NCBI RefSeq assembly: GCF_010669285.1
Contig: NZ_CP048711.1
Location: 4,585,504 to 4,649,503 of the forward strand
DNA length: 64,000 bases
Reading direction: 5' to 3'
Origin: Kineobactrum salinum
Lineage (GTDB): Bacteria > Pseudomonadota > Gammaproteobacteria > Pseudomonadales > Halieaceae
This document shows positions 19,510 through 32,092 of this stretch, one piece after another. The translations under genes and the position numbers were made by a program. Position 1 is the first letter of the stretch; each line of letters opens with the position of its first letter. The notes under the pieces were generated by a model. It saw nothing but the letters and a program-made list of their open reading frames with translations, was not told the DNA's origin and did no database searches.

Positions 19510-21162
19510 TCACATGTTCGGGTAGTTGGGCCCCCCGAAACCTTCCGGCGTAACCCAGACGATATTCTGGGCAGGATCCTTGATATCGCAGGTTTTGCAA
19601 TGTACGCAGTTCTGCGCATTGATCTGGAAGCGCTGTCCCTGGGCATCTTCGACCACTTCATACACTCCAGCCGGACAATAGCGCTGCGCGGGTTCGTCAA
19701 AACGTGGCAGATTTTGTTTCAGAGGCACTTCCGGATCTATCAGGGTGAGGTGGCAGGGCTGGTCTTCCTCGTGGTTGGTGTTGGACAGGAATACCGATGA
19801 CAAACGGTCGAAGGTGATCTTGTTGTCGGGTTTGGGGTAGCTGGGCTTCCTGCAGTCTGCTGCCGGCTTCAGGGTGGCATAGTCCGGCACGGTATCGTTC
19901 AATGTGAACGGCAATTTGCCGCGGAAGATGGTCTGGTCAATCCACACCATCGCTGACCCCAACAGGGTGCCGAACTTGTGCATGAAACCGCTGAAGTTAC
20001 GGGAGCTGTAGAGCTCATCGTAGAGCCAGGACGCCTCTATCCTGTCGGCATAGCCGCTGAGCTCCGCCGGCGCCGAGTCTCCCTGAGCCAGTGCCTCGAC
20101 GACTTCCTCTGCCGCCAGCATGCCACTTTTCATCGCCGTGTGATTGCCCTTGATCTTGACACTGTTCAGGGTGCCGGCATCGCAGCCGATCAGCAGTCCG
20201 CCAGGAAAGTGCATCTTCGGCAGCGAGTTCAGACCACCCTTGGCGATCGCCCGGGCGCCGTAGCTGATCCGGGAGCCGCCCTCCAACACCTTGAGTGTCT
20301 CCGGGTGGAGCTTCCAGCGCTGAAACTCCTGGAACGGATTCAAGTGGGGATTGCTGTAGTTGAGATCCGTAATCAAGCCTACGTAGACCTGATTGTTGTC
20401 AGCATGGTAGAGGAAGGCGCCGCCGCTGGCGTTGCTTTCCTGCAGTGGCCAGCCCATGCCGTGGACGACCAGACCCTGCTGGTGCTGCTCCGCCGGGATT
20501 TCCCAGATTTCCTTGATGCCGAGGCCGTAATGTTGCGGGTCCTTGCCTTCGTCCAGGGCAAACTTGCTGATCAGTTGCTTCCCCAGGTGGCCGCGGCAAC
20601 CCTCCGCGAACAGCGTGTATTTGGCATGCAGTTCCATGCCGGGCGTATAGTTGCCCTTGTGCTCGCCGCTGGCACTGACACCCATGTCGCCGGTAGCAAT
20701 GCCCTTGACCCTGCCATCGTCGTGATACAGCACTTCCGCCGCGGCAAAACCCGGGTAGACTTCCACGCCCAGGTTTTCAGCCTGTTCCGCCAGCCAGCGG
20801 CAGACGTTGCCCATGGAAACAATGTAGTTGCCGTCGTTGTGGGTGGGCTTGGGCAGCAGAAAATGAGGCAGTTTGATCGCATTTTTGCCGCTGGTATAGA
20901 AGAAGAACTGGTCCCCGGTAACGGCGGTTGTCAGCGGGGCGTCCATCCCGGCCCAATCGGGAAACAACTCGGTCAGTGCGCGCGGCTCGAACACGGCTCC
21001 CGACAGGATATGGGCGCCGACCTCGGAACCTTTTTCGACCACACAAACGCTGATTTCACGCTCCTGCTCGCGGGCCAGTTGCATGATACGGCAGGCCGCC
21101 GCCAGGCCCGCAGGGCCCGCGCCGACGATGACCACGTCGAATTCCATTGATTCACGTTCCAA
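19510..21162 (-). CDS. Electron-transfer flavoprotein:ubiquinone oxidoreductase
   Basis: A membrane-associated FAD and 4Fe-4S enzyme of 550 residues that passes electrons from ETF to the quinone pool. The FAD motif VVIVGAGPAGLAAA is at the N-terminus. The cluster cysteines are in YCPAGVY and NCVHCKTCDIKDP near the C-terminus. TTG 21162 has GAGGAG 7 nt upstream; ATG 21147 (MEFDVVIVG) is the alternative start. It is divergent from etfBA, its partner in beta-oxidation and related dehydrogenase electron flow. Confidence 0.95.
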   Translation of the reverse strand: MERESMEFDVVIVGAGPAGLAAACRIMQLAREQEREISVCVVEKGSEVGAHILSGAVFEPRALTELFPDWAGMDAPLTTAVTGDQFFFYTSGKNAIKLPHFLLPKPTHNDGNYIVSMGNVCRWLAEQAENLGVEVYPGFAAAEVLYHDDGRVKGIATGDMGVSASGEHKGNYTPGMELHAKYTLFAEGCRGHLGKQLISKFALDEGKDPQHYGLGIKEIWEIPAEQHQQGLVVHGMGWPLQESNASGGAFLYHADNNQVYVGLITDLNYSNPHLNPFQEFQRWKLHPETLKVLEGGSRISYGARAIAKGGLNSLPKMHFPGGLLIGCDAGTLNSVKIKGNHTAMKSGMLAAEEVVEALAQGDSAPAELSGYADRIEASWLYDELYSSRNFSGFMHKFGTLLGSAMVWIDQTIFRGKLPFTLNDTVPDYATLKPAADCRKPSYPKPDNKITFDRLSSVFLSNTNHEEDQPCHLTLIDPEVPLKQNLPRFDEPAQRYCPAGVYEVVEDAQGQRFQINAQNCVHCKTCDIKDPAQNIVWVTPEGFGGPNYPNM

Positions 21163-21261
21163 GGTTTGCTCCTCTCACTGCAGCTGAACTACCGAAAACG
21201 GTCTTTCCGGATTAAAAATGCCTGTCAGTCTTTGCTGTCCCCCTGGTCGGCTATCAGGGTA

Positions 21262-21375
21262 GAGACATCGGCCGGGATGGAGTGTTCAAGACCGTATGTG
21301 ACATGGACGTCGCATACGAGCCCCCATGGAAGGGTTCACGGCGTGTCTTGAACACTCCATCCCGGCCGATGTCTC
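21262..21375. repeat. 31-bp perfect inverted repeat, palindromic intergenic element
   Basis: Bases 21262-21292 and 21345-21375 are exact reverse complements (31 of 31), enclosing a 52-nt loop with a GTATG/CATAC inner stem. It looks like a dispersed palindromic repeat (REP- or MITE-like). It lies in the 504-bp gap between the divergent ETF genes, where the only other signal is an A/T-rich TATAAT at 21465-21470, a possible etfB -10. Confidence 0.75.
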
Positions 21376-21666
21376 GGCGGTCGAAGTGCCAGCCTTCCGT
21401 CCGACACCCCGGCACCTGTGGCCGGATATTCTACAAAATATAAGGTGTACAGCTTAGCCAAGTATATAATTTTTAAAGGTATATTACTATAAATGCCGTG
21501 AATGCCAGGTATGGCCCGATTGTCGGCTATAGTTAATTTCAGTGTCGCCCGGCGCTATTGACGCGCCACGGGTTTGGCGGCAACATACCGGGCCGATAAA
21601 CTGCGGGGTGGCAGAAAACCGCACGCCAGCCGCCTGAAACCCACTCAATACACCATTGGAAATCCT

Positions 21667-22419
21667 ATGAAGGTTCTTGTTGCCGTAAAGCGCGTGGTTG
21701 ACTACAACGTCAAGGTTCGTGCCAAGGGCGATGGCAGTGATGTTGATCTGAACAACGTCAAAATGGCCATCAACCCATTCTGTGAAATTGCTGTGGAAGA
21801 GGCGGTGCGTCTCAAGGAAGCAGGCGTTGTAACCGAGATCATCGCAGTTTCCGTAGGCGAGAAGCCCTGCCAGGAGCAGATTCGCACGGCGCTGGCGCTG
21901 GGCGCAGACCGCGGTATCCACGTTGAAACCGAAGGCAAGGTAGAGCCGCTGGTAGTGGCGAAACTGCTCAAGGGCGTGGTTGAGAAAGAGCAGCCGCAGC
22001 TGGTTATTTTGGGCAAGCAGTCCATCGATGGTGACAACAACCAGACCGGGCAAATGTTGGGCGCACTGACTAACATGCCGCAGGGGACTTTTGCCTCTGA
22101 GGTGAAGGTGGAGGACGACAAACTCAAGGTGATTCGTGAGATCGACGGGGGCCTGCAGACTATCAGCCTGAGCATGCCCGCGATTGTCACTACCGACCTG
22201 CGTCTCAATGAACCCCGCTACGCCTCGTTGCCCAACATCATGAAAGCCAAGAAGAAGCAGCTGGATGTGTATACACCGGCGGACCTGGGCGTGGAGATCA
22301 CCACTCACCTGGTCCAGCTACGGGTTGAGCCGCCGGCCGAGCGCAAGGCTGGCATCAAGGTTGAGGACGTCGCCCAGCTGGTCGACAAACTGAAGAACGA
22401 GGCGAAGGTAATCTCATGA
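21667..22419 (+). CDS. etfB: Electron transfer flavoprotein beta subunit
   Basis: A 250-residue FAD/AMP-binding partner of EtfA that accepts electrons from acyl-CoA and other dehydrogenases. It begins [18 protein letters not shown] at ATG 21667 and contains [17 protein letters not shown] and the recognition-loop signature VEIRE-like region around [19 protein letters not shown]. It overlaps etfA by ATGA, so the two are coupled. Confidence 0.97.
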   Translation: MKVLVAVKRVVDYNVKVRAKGDGSDVDLNNVKMAINPFCEIAVEEAVRLKEAGVVTEIIAVSVGEKPCQEQIRTALALGADRGIHVETEGKVEPLVVAKLLKGVVEKEQPQLVILGKQSIDGDNNQTGQMLGALTNMPQGTFASEVKVEDDKLKVIREIDGGLQTISLSMPAIVTTDLRLNEPRYASLPNIMKAKKKQLDVYTPADLGVEITTHLVQLRVEPPAERKAGIKVEDVAQLVDKLKNEAKVIS

Positions 22420-23345
22420 GCACACTGGTAATCGCAGAGCACGACAACAGCAGCCTGAAGCCCGCCACACTGAACGCGGTTGCCGCTGCCCAGGCCATGG
22501 GCGCCGACATCGATATGCTGGTGGCCGGTGCAGATTGCGCGGCAGTTGCTGAGCAGGCCGCTGCCGTGCCGGGTATCGGCAAGGTGCTGGTGGCAGATAA
22601 CGCCGCCTATGAGCACCAACTGGCAGAGAATATCAGCCTGTTGATCGCGGAACTCGCTGCAGCCTACGACAATATCGTGGCCGCTTCGACCAGCAACGGC
22701 AAAAACACCCTGCCGCGCGTTGCCGCATTGCTGGATGTCGCCCAGATTTCCGACATCGTCGCAGTGGAGTCCGCCGATACCTTCAAACGCCCTGTCTATG
22801 CCGGCAACGTCATCGCAACCGTGCAAACCAGCGATGCCAAGAAGGTCATCACGGTGCGCACCACGGCGTTTGACGCAGTTGCCGCCGAGGGTGGTTCCGC
22901 TACCATCGAGGCCGTCGATTCGGTCCATGATGCCGGTATTTCCAGCTTCATCGGCGAGGAGGTTGCAGTGTCTGACCGGCCGGAGCTGACTGCGGCCAGC
23001 ATAGTGATTTCCGGCGGCCGTGGCATGCAGAACGGAGAGAACTTCAAGTTGCTGGAAGGCATCGCCGACAAGCTCGGGGCTGCCATTGGCGCCTCCCGTG
23101 CGGCCGTCGACGCGGGCTTCGTGCCCAATGACATGCAGGTGGGACAGACCGGCAAGATTGTCGCTCCGGATCTGTATATTGCGGTCGGCATCTCCGGCGC
23201 GATCCAGCATCTGGCGGGCATGAAGGACTCGAAGGTGATCGTCGCGATCAACAAGGACGAGGACGCGCCGATCTTTCAGGTCGCCGATTACGGGCTGGTG
23301 GCAGACCTGTTCACGGCCCTGCCCGAACTGGAAGCGGCGCTGTAA
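22416..23345 (+). CDS. etfA: Electron transfer flavoprotein alpha subunit
   Basis: A 309-residue FAD-binding subunit. The C-terminal FAD domain shows [50 protein letters not shown] and [18 protein letters not shown]. It is translated with etfB through a 4-bp overlap and followed by a strong terminator, so etfBA form a two-gene operon. Confidence 0.97.
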   Translation: MSTLVIAEHDNSSLKPATLNAVAAAQAMGADIDMLVAGADCAAVAEQAAAVPGIGKVLVADNAAYEHQLAENISLLIAELAAAYDNIVAASTSNGKNTLPRVAALLDVAQISDIVAVESADTFKRPVYAGNVIATVQTSDAKKVITVRTTAFDAVAAEGGSATIEAVDSVHDAGISSFIGEEVAVSDRPELTAASIVISGGRGMQNGENFKLLEGIADKLGAAIGASRAAVDAGFVPNDMQVGQTGKIVAPDLYIAVGISGAIQHLAGMKDSKVIVAINKDEDAPIFQVADYGLVADLFTALPELEAAL

Positions 23346-23392
23346 TACGCCGCCGATTACCGGAGCGGCTGCGCCGTCTCCGGGTTCCAATC

Positions 23393-23416
23393 AAGCCGGC
23401 TTGCAGCCGGCTTTTT
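23393..23416 (+). terminator. Rho-independent terminator after etfA
   Basis: AAGCCGGCT (23393-23401) pairs with AGCCGGCTT (23405-23413) around a 3-nt loop, ending in TTTTT. Confidence 0.85.
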
Positions 23417-23478
23417 CATGAATGGCTCATGCCCCGTGCTGTTCCGCTTCAGGTGGCGCTGGCCCGGCGGCAGGGACA

Positions 23479-24663
23479 CTAATCCCGCCGCAGTCGATCC
23501 GAAATAGCGATCGGGGTGGGGTAGTTCAATACCACGATATAGGATGAGGCCACCAGCGTCAGAATGGTGGTGGCCTGGATCAGCAGTGAGGCCTGCTCTG
23601 ATATCACCGCATTGGCCAGCGCCACATAGGCGATCAGCAGGGAAAATTCGCTGCCCTGGCCGAGGCGAAAGCCAAGGTCCCAGGCCAGTTCCCGGGTTTC
23701 GCTGAAGCCGGACAGCAGGTAGCGGTAGACCAACGGTTTCAGTGTCAATACCAGCGCCGCCAGCACCAGTGTCGGTAACAGCACTGTTTCCAGCAGGGCC
23801 AGATCAAAGCGAGCGCCGACCGAGAAGAAAAAGAGAATCAGGAAGAAATCGCGCAGCGGCCGCAGACTGACAGCAATGTACTGGGAGATGGGACTGGTGG
23901 CGATGGCGATACCCGCAATAAACGCCCCGATTTCAGCCGAAAGTCCCAGCATGACAGCAGCTTCCGCCATCCCCAGTCACCAGCCGATCGCCACCAGGAA
24001 AATATACTCGTGAAAACGGTCAAAGCGCGTGATCAGCGGCAATAGCAGGTACCGCACAAGGAGCCAGGCGGCAACAGCCAGTACTGGCAGGCTCAGCAAT
24101 GACAGAGCCAGTTTAAGCCCCACGTCCATCTCGGTGGCCGAGGCCGGGCCGGTCGCGCTCATCAGTACCATCAGCACGATAATGGCAAACAGGTCCTGCA
24201 GCAGCAACAGGCCGACCATCAATTCGCCGATATGGCGGTGGTGCAGGATGGTCGTGGGCAGCAGCTTGATGCCGATGATAGTGGAGGAAAACATCATCGT
24301 TGCGCCGATGACCAGCGCATCCTTGCTGCCAAAACCGAAACCCGCTGCCACAGCGAAGCCCACCAGCACAAACACGGCCGAGCTGATTACCGCGACGACA
24401 GTGGATTTACGCAGCGTGGTAGACAGTGCCCTGGGCTGCATGTCCAGTCCCAGCAGGAACAACAGGAAAATGATGCCGATATGGCCGATGTCGGACAGCA
24501 GCTTGAGGTCCTTGACCAGGCTCAAGCCGTAGGGGCCGATGCAGGCTCCCAGGGCAATATAAGCGATGATCAGCGGCTGCCGGGTGTACAGCGCGATCGA
24601 GGCAAAGATCGCGGCCCCGCTGAAAATCAGGAAAAATGAAAAAGTGACTGTACTGACATCCAT
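23479..24663 (-). pseudogene. Kef-type cation:proton antiporter with in-frame TGA
   Basis: A hydrophobic CPA2-family membrane protein with about 12 predicted membrane segments and no RCK/TrkA domain. Typical pieces are GLDMQPRAL, MMFSSTIIGIKLLPT, LLLLQDLFAI, LSAEIGAFIAGI and FFFSVGARFDL. Codons on both sides of TGA 23977-23979 are in the same frame, reading ...VAIGW-stop-LGMAEAAVM; read through it is 394 residues, full length for the transporter domain. Other members, as I recall, have cysteine at this point. A base error or nonsense mutation is most likely; selenocysteine is considered in the findings. It is the last gene of the cysI-DUF934 direction. Confidence 0.8.
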
Positions 24664-24777
24664 TCTGCCAACGACCGCGCCTGCTTCCCAAGCTGCAGTG
24701 TAACCAACGCGGTCCCGTGCGGATACGGCTCATCGTCGTTGTGACCTGAGCCGCAGTGCGGACCAGGTTGCAGGCTC

Positions 24778-25245
24778 TCAGGCGCGGCGGCGAAACAACG
24801 GCAGCGGCTGGTCAATGGCGCCCTGGTAGTGCTCGGAGAACAGGTTGAGCTGGCGCAGGCCTTCCTCCAGTCGGGTCTGATCGCTGAACTGGAAGGCATC
24901 GAAGCCACAACGCTGCAGGTAGTGCATCTGGTCGGGCAGAAAGTTACCCACCGCCCGCAGTTCGCCACTATAGCCGCGCTCGCGCAGCTCCCGGCCGTAG
25001 GAGAAACCCCGGCCATCAGTAAATACCGGGAAATTGATCGCCACCAGGCTCAGGCGCGCCAGTAGCGGCAGCAGATCCGCCACTCCCTCTCCCGGCTCAA
25101 GCTGTACGGCCGGACCTGCCTCTTCTGCCAGCGCCAGACACTGGCTCAGTGTCGGCAGGTGCTCCGGCGGGGCGAGCTCAGCATCGGCAACGGGCGGCAG
25201 CCAGTCATCACGGGTGATGGCTCCATGCTTAATGAGTCCTGGCAT
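24778..25245 (-). CDS. DUF934 protein, probable sulfite-reduction partner
   Basis: A 155-residue protein starting MPGLIKHGAITRDDWL at 25245, overlapping the end of the reductase gene by 17 bp. It has the DUF934 segments VAINFPVFTDGRGFSYGRELRERG, here split as INFPVFTDGRGFSYG, and LRAVGNFLPDQMHYLQRCGF. The family is almost always next to a CysI-type reductase and is annotated as an accessory oxidoreductase of sulfite reduction. The biochemical role is not established. Confidence 0.88.
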   Translation of the reverse strand: MPGLIKHGAITRDDWLPPVADAELAPPEHLPTLSQCLALAEEAGPAVQLEPGEGVADLLPLLARLSLVAINFPVFTDGRGFSYGRELRERGYSGELRAVGNFLPDQMHYLQRCGFDAFQFSDQTRLEEGLRQLNLFSEHYQGAIDQPLPLFRRRA

Positions 25246-26893
25246 ATACCCGCTCCTTGAAGGGGTCGATACCGACCCGGTTGTAGGTTTGCAGGAAGGT
25301 TTCCTCTTCCCGACGCAGGTCAACATAGGTACCGAGAATCTTGTCAATCACTTCCGGCATGTCCTGCTGACTGAATGAGGGGCCGAGGATCTTGCCTATC
25401 GCGGCCTCCCGGGACTGACTGCCGCCAAGGCTGACCTGGTAGAATTCGGCGCCTTTCTTGTCGACACCGAGAATACCGATGTGGCCGATATGGTGATGCC
25501 CACAGGCGTTCATGCAGCCGCTGATGTTGAGTTCTATTGGCCCCAGGTCATACAGGTAGTCCAGATCCTCAAACCGCGCCTGGATGGCTTCGGCAACCGG
25601 GATGGATTTCGCATTGGCCAGCGAGCAGTAGTCGCCGCCGGGGCAGCAGATCACATCGGTAAGGTAGCCGATATTGGGCGTCGCCAGCCCAGCCGCCTGC
25701 AGGCGCTGCCACAGTGCGTAGAGATCTGTTTGGCGTACGTCGGCCAGCACCATGTTCTGCTGGTGCGTAGTGCGCAGCTCGCCGAAGGAAAACTGGTCGG
25801 CCAGGTTTGCCAGCAGTTCCAACTGGGTATCGGTGACATCACCGGGCGCGAAGCCGGTCGCTTTCAGGGAGATGGTGACCGCCTGGTAGCCGGGTACCCG
25901 GTGGGCGGCCGTATTGCGGCGGACCCAGTTGCCAAATATGGGCTCGGCCTCGCAGCGGGTACGCAATTCGCGGGCGCTGGCTCCGCCGTCCACGGCAGCG
26001 TAGTCAGGGGCCGTGAAAAAGGACTGGGCCCGGGCAATCTCCTGCTCTGTAAGCGTGGAGGGGCCGTCGCGCAAGGATTCCCATTCACGCTCGACTGCAG
26101 CGCGGAACTGCTCGATACCCATGGCCTTTACCAGAATCTTGATCCGCGCCTTGAACTTGTTGTCGCGCCTGCCGTGCTGGTTGTAGACCCGCAGGATGGC
26201 TTCGAGATAGGTCAACAGGTGGCGCTTTTCAAGCCACTCGCACACCACCGAACCGATAACCGGGGTGCGTCCCAGGCCGCCGCCCGCCAGTACCCGGAAG
26301 CCGTGCTCTCCCTGATCATTGGCGAGAATCTCCAGGCCGATATCGTGGGCGTGTATCGCGGCGCGATCCTGTTCACTGGCGCAGACGGCAATCTTGAACT
26401 TGCGCGGTAGGAAGGCAAACTCGGGATGCAGCGTGGACCACTGGCGGATGATTTCGCACCACGGGCGGGGGTCTTCCCGTTCATCGGCAGCCACCCCGGC
26501 AAACTGGTCGGTGGTGGTATTGCGAATGCAGTTGCCGCTGGTCTGAATGGCATGCATCTGCACACTGGCCAGCTCAGCCAGAATGTCCGGAACCTCTTCC
26601 AGCTGGGGCCAGTTCAGCTGGATGTTCTGCCGGGTGCTGACATGCGCGTAGCCCTTGTCATAGTGACGGGTAATATGGGCCAGCTTGCGCAGTTGCCGGC
26701 TGTTGAGCAGTCCATAGGGCACTGCGATACGCAACATTGGGGCCAGCCGCTGCACATAGAGGCCATTTTGCAGACGCAGCGGCAGAAACTCGGCTTCATT
26801 GAGCTCTCCGGCAAGGTAGCGCCGGGTCTGCTGGCGGAACTGGGAAACCCGCTCATCGACGATGCGCTGGTCGTATTGATCATAGATGTACAT
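25229..26893 (-). CDS. cysI: Nitrite/sulfite reductase hemoprotein subunit
   Basis: A siroheme and 4Fe-4S reductase of 554 residues that makes sulfide from sulfite in cysteine synthesis. The ferredoxin-like repeats and the ligand set CCPGGDYCSLANAKS ... NISGCMNACGHHHIGHIG are clear. ATG 26893 is preceded in frame by a TTG codon. It is of the Pseudomonas-type CysI that pairs with DUF934, not the E. coli CysJI flavoprotein complex. A role as assimilatory nitrite reductase cannot be excluded. Confidence 0.92.
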   Translation of the reverse strand: MYIYDQYDQRIVDERVSQFRQQTRRYLAGELNEAEFLPLRLQNGLYVQRLAPMLRIAVPYGLLNSRQLRKLAHITRHYDKGYAHVSTRQNIQLNWPQLEEVPDILAELASVQMHAIQTSGNCIRNTTTDQFAGVAADEREDPRPWCEIIRQWSTLHPEFAFLPRKFKIAVCASEQDRAAIHAHDIGLEILANDQGEHGFRVLAGGGLGRTPVIGSVVCEWLEKRHLLTYLEAILRVYNQHGRRDNKFKARIKILVKAMGIEQFRAAVEREWESLRDGPSTLTEQEIARAQSFFTAPDYAAVDGGASARELRTRCEAEPIFGNWVRRNTAAHRVPGYQAVTISLKATGFAPGDVTDTQLELLANLADQFSFGELRTTHQQNMVLADVRQTDLYALWQRLQAAGLATPNIGYLTDVICCPGGDYCSLANAKSIPVAEAIQARFEDLDYLYDLGPIELNISGCMNACGHHHIGHIGILGVDKKGAEFYQVSLGGSQSREAAIGKILGPSFSQQDMPEVIDKILGTYVDLRREEETFLQTYNRVGIDPFKERVYARTH

Positions 26894-27046
26894 CAAAGTG
26901 TCCTGTGTTCAGGAAGCCTGCTAATTTGGAGGCGCTACCTTACCAGAAATTCCCGGCCCCAATTATGCTGAATTTTCATAAGGTTAGAACCCGTGTTTCA
27001 GATATATGCGAACTGCAGCTAAAGGCTGCAAATCCAATGATCGAGA

Positions 27047-27074
27047 TTGGACCGGCGGCATTTCCTGCTATAAT
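27047..27074 (+). promoter_or_regulatory. Sigma-70 promoter with perfect -10
   Basis: TTGGAC (27047-27052), 16-bp spacer, TATAAT (27069-27074). It drives the 37-codon membrane-peptide gene 67 bp downstream; no other plus-strand gene follows. Confidence 0.6.
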
Positions 27075-27140
27075 TGCCCACCGAACTTTGCCGCCGGCAC
27101 AGCCGGATTAGCTGCACACTTACATACCTGGAGCCTGACG

Positions 27141-27254
27141 ATGTCAAATTCACTACAGAACGACGACGGCCGCGCGGACGCGATAGCGGCCACCGCAATC
27201 ATCGCTATCGTTGTATTCGGCCTGTACCTGTGGCTCGCTGGCATGCCTGGCTGA
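27141..27254 (+). CDS. Small single-pass membrane protein, 37 residues
   Basis: A short protein beginning MSNSLQNDDGRADAIAA with one strongly hydrophobic segment (about residues 15-34, ending YLWLAGMPG). ATG 27141 has GGAG about 8 nt upstream and a good promoter, so expression is likely. A charged N-terminus followed by a hydrophobic tail suggests an N-in or tail-anchored inner membrane peptide. It lies alone between divergent cysI and convergent DUF2970. Its function is unknown. Confidence 0.7.
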   Translation: MSNSLQNDDGRADAIAATAIIAIVVFGLYLWLAGMPG

Positions 27255-27300
27255 GTTGGCGTCGCGCCGGTAGCCGAAGCCCCGGTTACGCTGACGCGAA

Positions 27301-27558
27301 TCAGCCGCCCGTTCCTGACAGCACCAGTTGCACGATGCCGTAGACCACGGCGATGAACAGCAGGGTGAAGATCAGCCCTGCTGCTATGAAGACTCCGAAC
27401 TTGCCCTGCTTGAAATCCCGTTCGCGGTTGCGGCTGCTCTGCACGCCCAGGCCTGCGGCAAATATGCTGCTGATCACATGCCAGGGCTTCAAAGACGATT
27501 TCTCTGCCTCCGGATCCTGATCTGCTTTCTGTTCCTGCTTGTCTTGCTGCTCATTCAT
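27301..27558 (-). CDS. DUF2970 membrane protein
   Basis: An 85-residue protein with a charged, Gln/Lys-rich N-terminus, the family core LKPWHVISSIFAAGLGVQS and a membrane segment near the C-terminus (about 55-80). ATG 27558 has GAGG 6 nt upstream; the start lies 8 bp after the metH stop, so it is co-transcribed with metH. Function unknown. Confidence 0.85.
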   Translation of the reverse strand: MNEQQDKQEQKADQDPEAEKSSLKPWHVISSIFAAGLGVQSSRNRERDFKQGKFGVFIAAGLIFTLLFIAVVYGIVQLVLSGTGG

Positions 27559-27566
27559 GGCGAACC

Positions 27567-31264
<3,698 letters not shown>

Positions 31265-31433
31265 GTTGATTCCTGTACGTTGTCAGCCGCCCGCCAGTCA
31301 AGACGGCCGCGGTACCCGGCCCGGATCCCGGGAAGGGGAAAAGCGCGGCATTCTAACAGATTCCGGGCCACTTGGAGGAACCTTGCGCTACCGTGAAATC
31401 AGCCCTCGCGCAGCACCGTTGAAGTTTGTTAGA

Positions 31434-31458
31434 ATACTTGAGTAATTTAGTAGGAATG
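31434..31458 (+). promoter_or_regulatory. Probable IscR type 1 binding site in the nfuA promoter
   Basis: The 25-mer matches 19 positions of the type 1 IscR consensus ATASYYGACTRWWWYAGTCRRSTAT, including TTGAGT and TTTAGT half-sites. It overlaps the expected promoter (TTGAAG at 31419-31424, TAATTT at 31443-31448) about 11 bp before the nfuA start. Confidence 0.6.
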
Positions 31459-31468
31459 GAAGGACAAC

Positions 31469-32044
31469 ATGGTCACCATCACCGAATCGGCACAGGCTTA
31501 TCTCGCCGAACTTCTGGAGAAACAGGAAGACGCTCTGGGCGTCAGGGTATTTATCAATCAGCCGGGCACACCACGGGCGGAAACCTGCATTGCCTACTGT
31601 CGCGAAGGCGATATTCAGGACGATGATCAGGAGCACAAATACGAGGCATTCACTGCCTGGTTCGACGGCCGCAGCCTGCCGTTCCTGGAAGATGCCCTGG
31701 TCGACTACGCCAAGGACAGGATGGGCGGCCAGCTCACCATCAAGGCGCCCAATGCCAAGCTGCCTCGGGTAGGTGAAGACAGCCCGCTGGAGGACCGGAT
31801 CAATTATGTGCTGTACAACGAGGTCAACCCGGCCCTGGCCGCCCACGGAGGCGAGGTCAGTCTGGTTGAAATCACCGATGACAAGGTGGCGATCCTGAAG
31901 TTTGGCGGCGGCTGCCAGGGCTGTGGCATGGTCGACCAGACCCTGAAGGGCGGAGTGGAGAAGACCCTGCTTGAACAGTTGCCGCAACTGACCGGTGTCC
32001 GGGACACGACCGACCACAGCGACCGCAGCAACGCCTACATCTGA
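31469..32044 (+). CDS. nfuA: Fe-S cluster carrier protein NfuA
   Basis: A 191-residue scaffold/carrier that delivers 4Fe-4S clusters to apoproteins. An N-terminal degenerate A-type domain ([19 protein letters not shown]) precedes the Nfu domain with [14 protein letters not shown] and the cluster motif [11 protein letters not shown]. The start is ATG 31469 with GGAAGG upstream. It has a probable IscR site, in line with Fe-S status control. A hairpin separates it from the convergent DAHP synthase gene. Confidence 0.96.
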   Translation: MVTITESAQAYLAELLEKQEDALGVRVFINQPGTPRAETCIAYCREGDIQDDDQEHKYEAFTAWFDGRSLPFLEDALVDYAKDRMGGQLTIKAPNAKLPRVGEDSPLEDRINYVLYNEVNPALAAHGGEVSLVEITDDKVAILKFGGGCQGCGMVDQTLKGGVEKTLLEQLPQLTGVRDTTDHSDRSNAYI

Positions 32045-32062
32045 TCCCGGCTGCCACGATCG

Positions 32063-32091
32063 GCGCCGCCGGCTCCAGCGAGCCGCGGCGC
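32063..32091. terminator. Bidirectional hairpin between nfuA and DAHP synthase
   Basis: GCGCCGC-GGCTC (one bulge) pairs with GAGCCGCGGCGC around a 4-nt loop. It is GC-rich without a T-run and sits exactly between two convergent stops. Confidence 0.45.
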
Positions 32092-32092
32092 A

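Noticed and set aside
19978..21150. Long plus-strand frame opposite the ETF-quinone oxidoreductase
   Set aside because: Antisense shadow of a clearly coding minus-strand gene; no family features.
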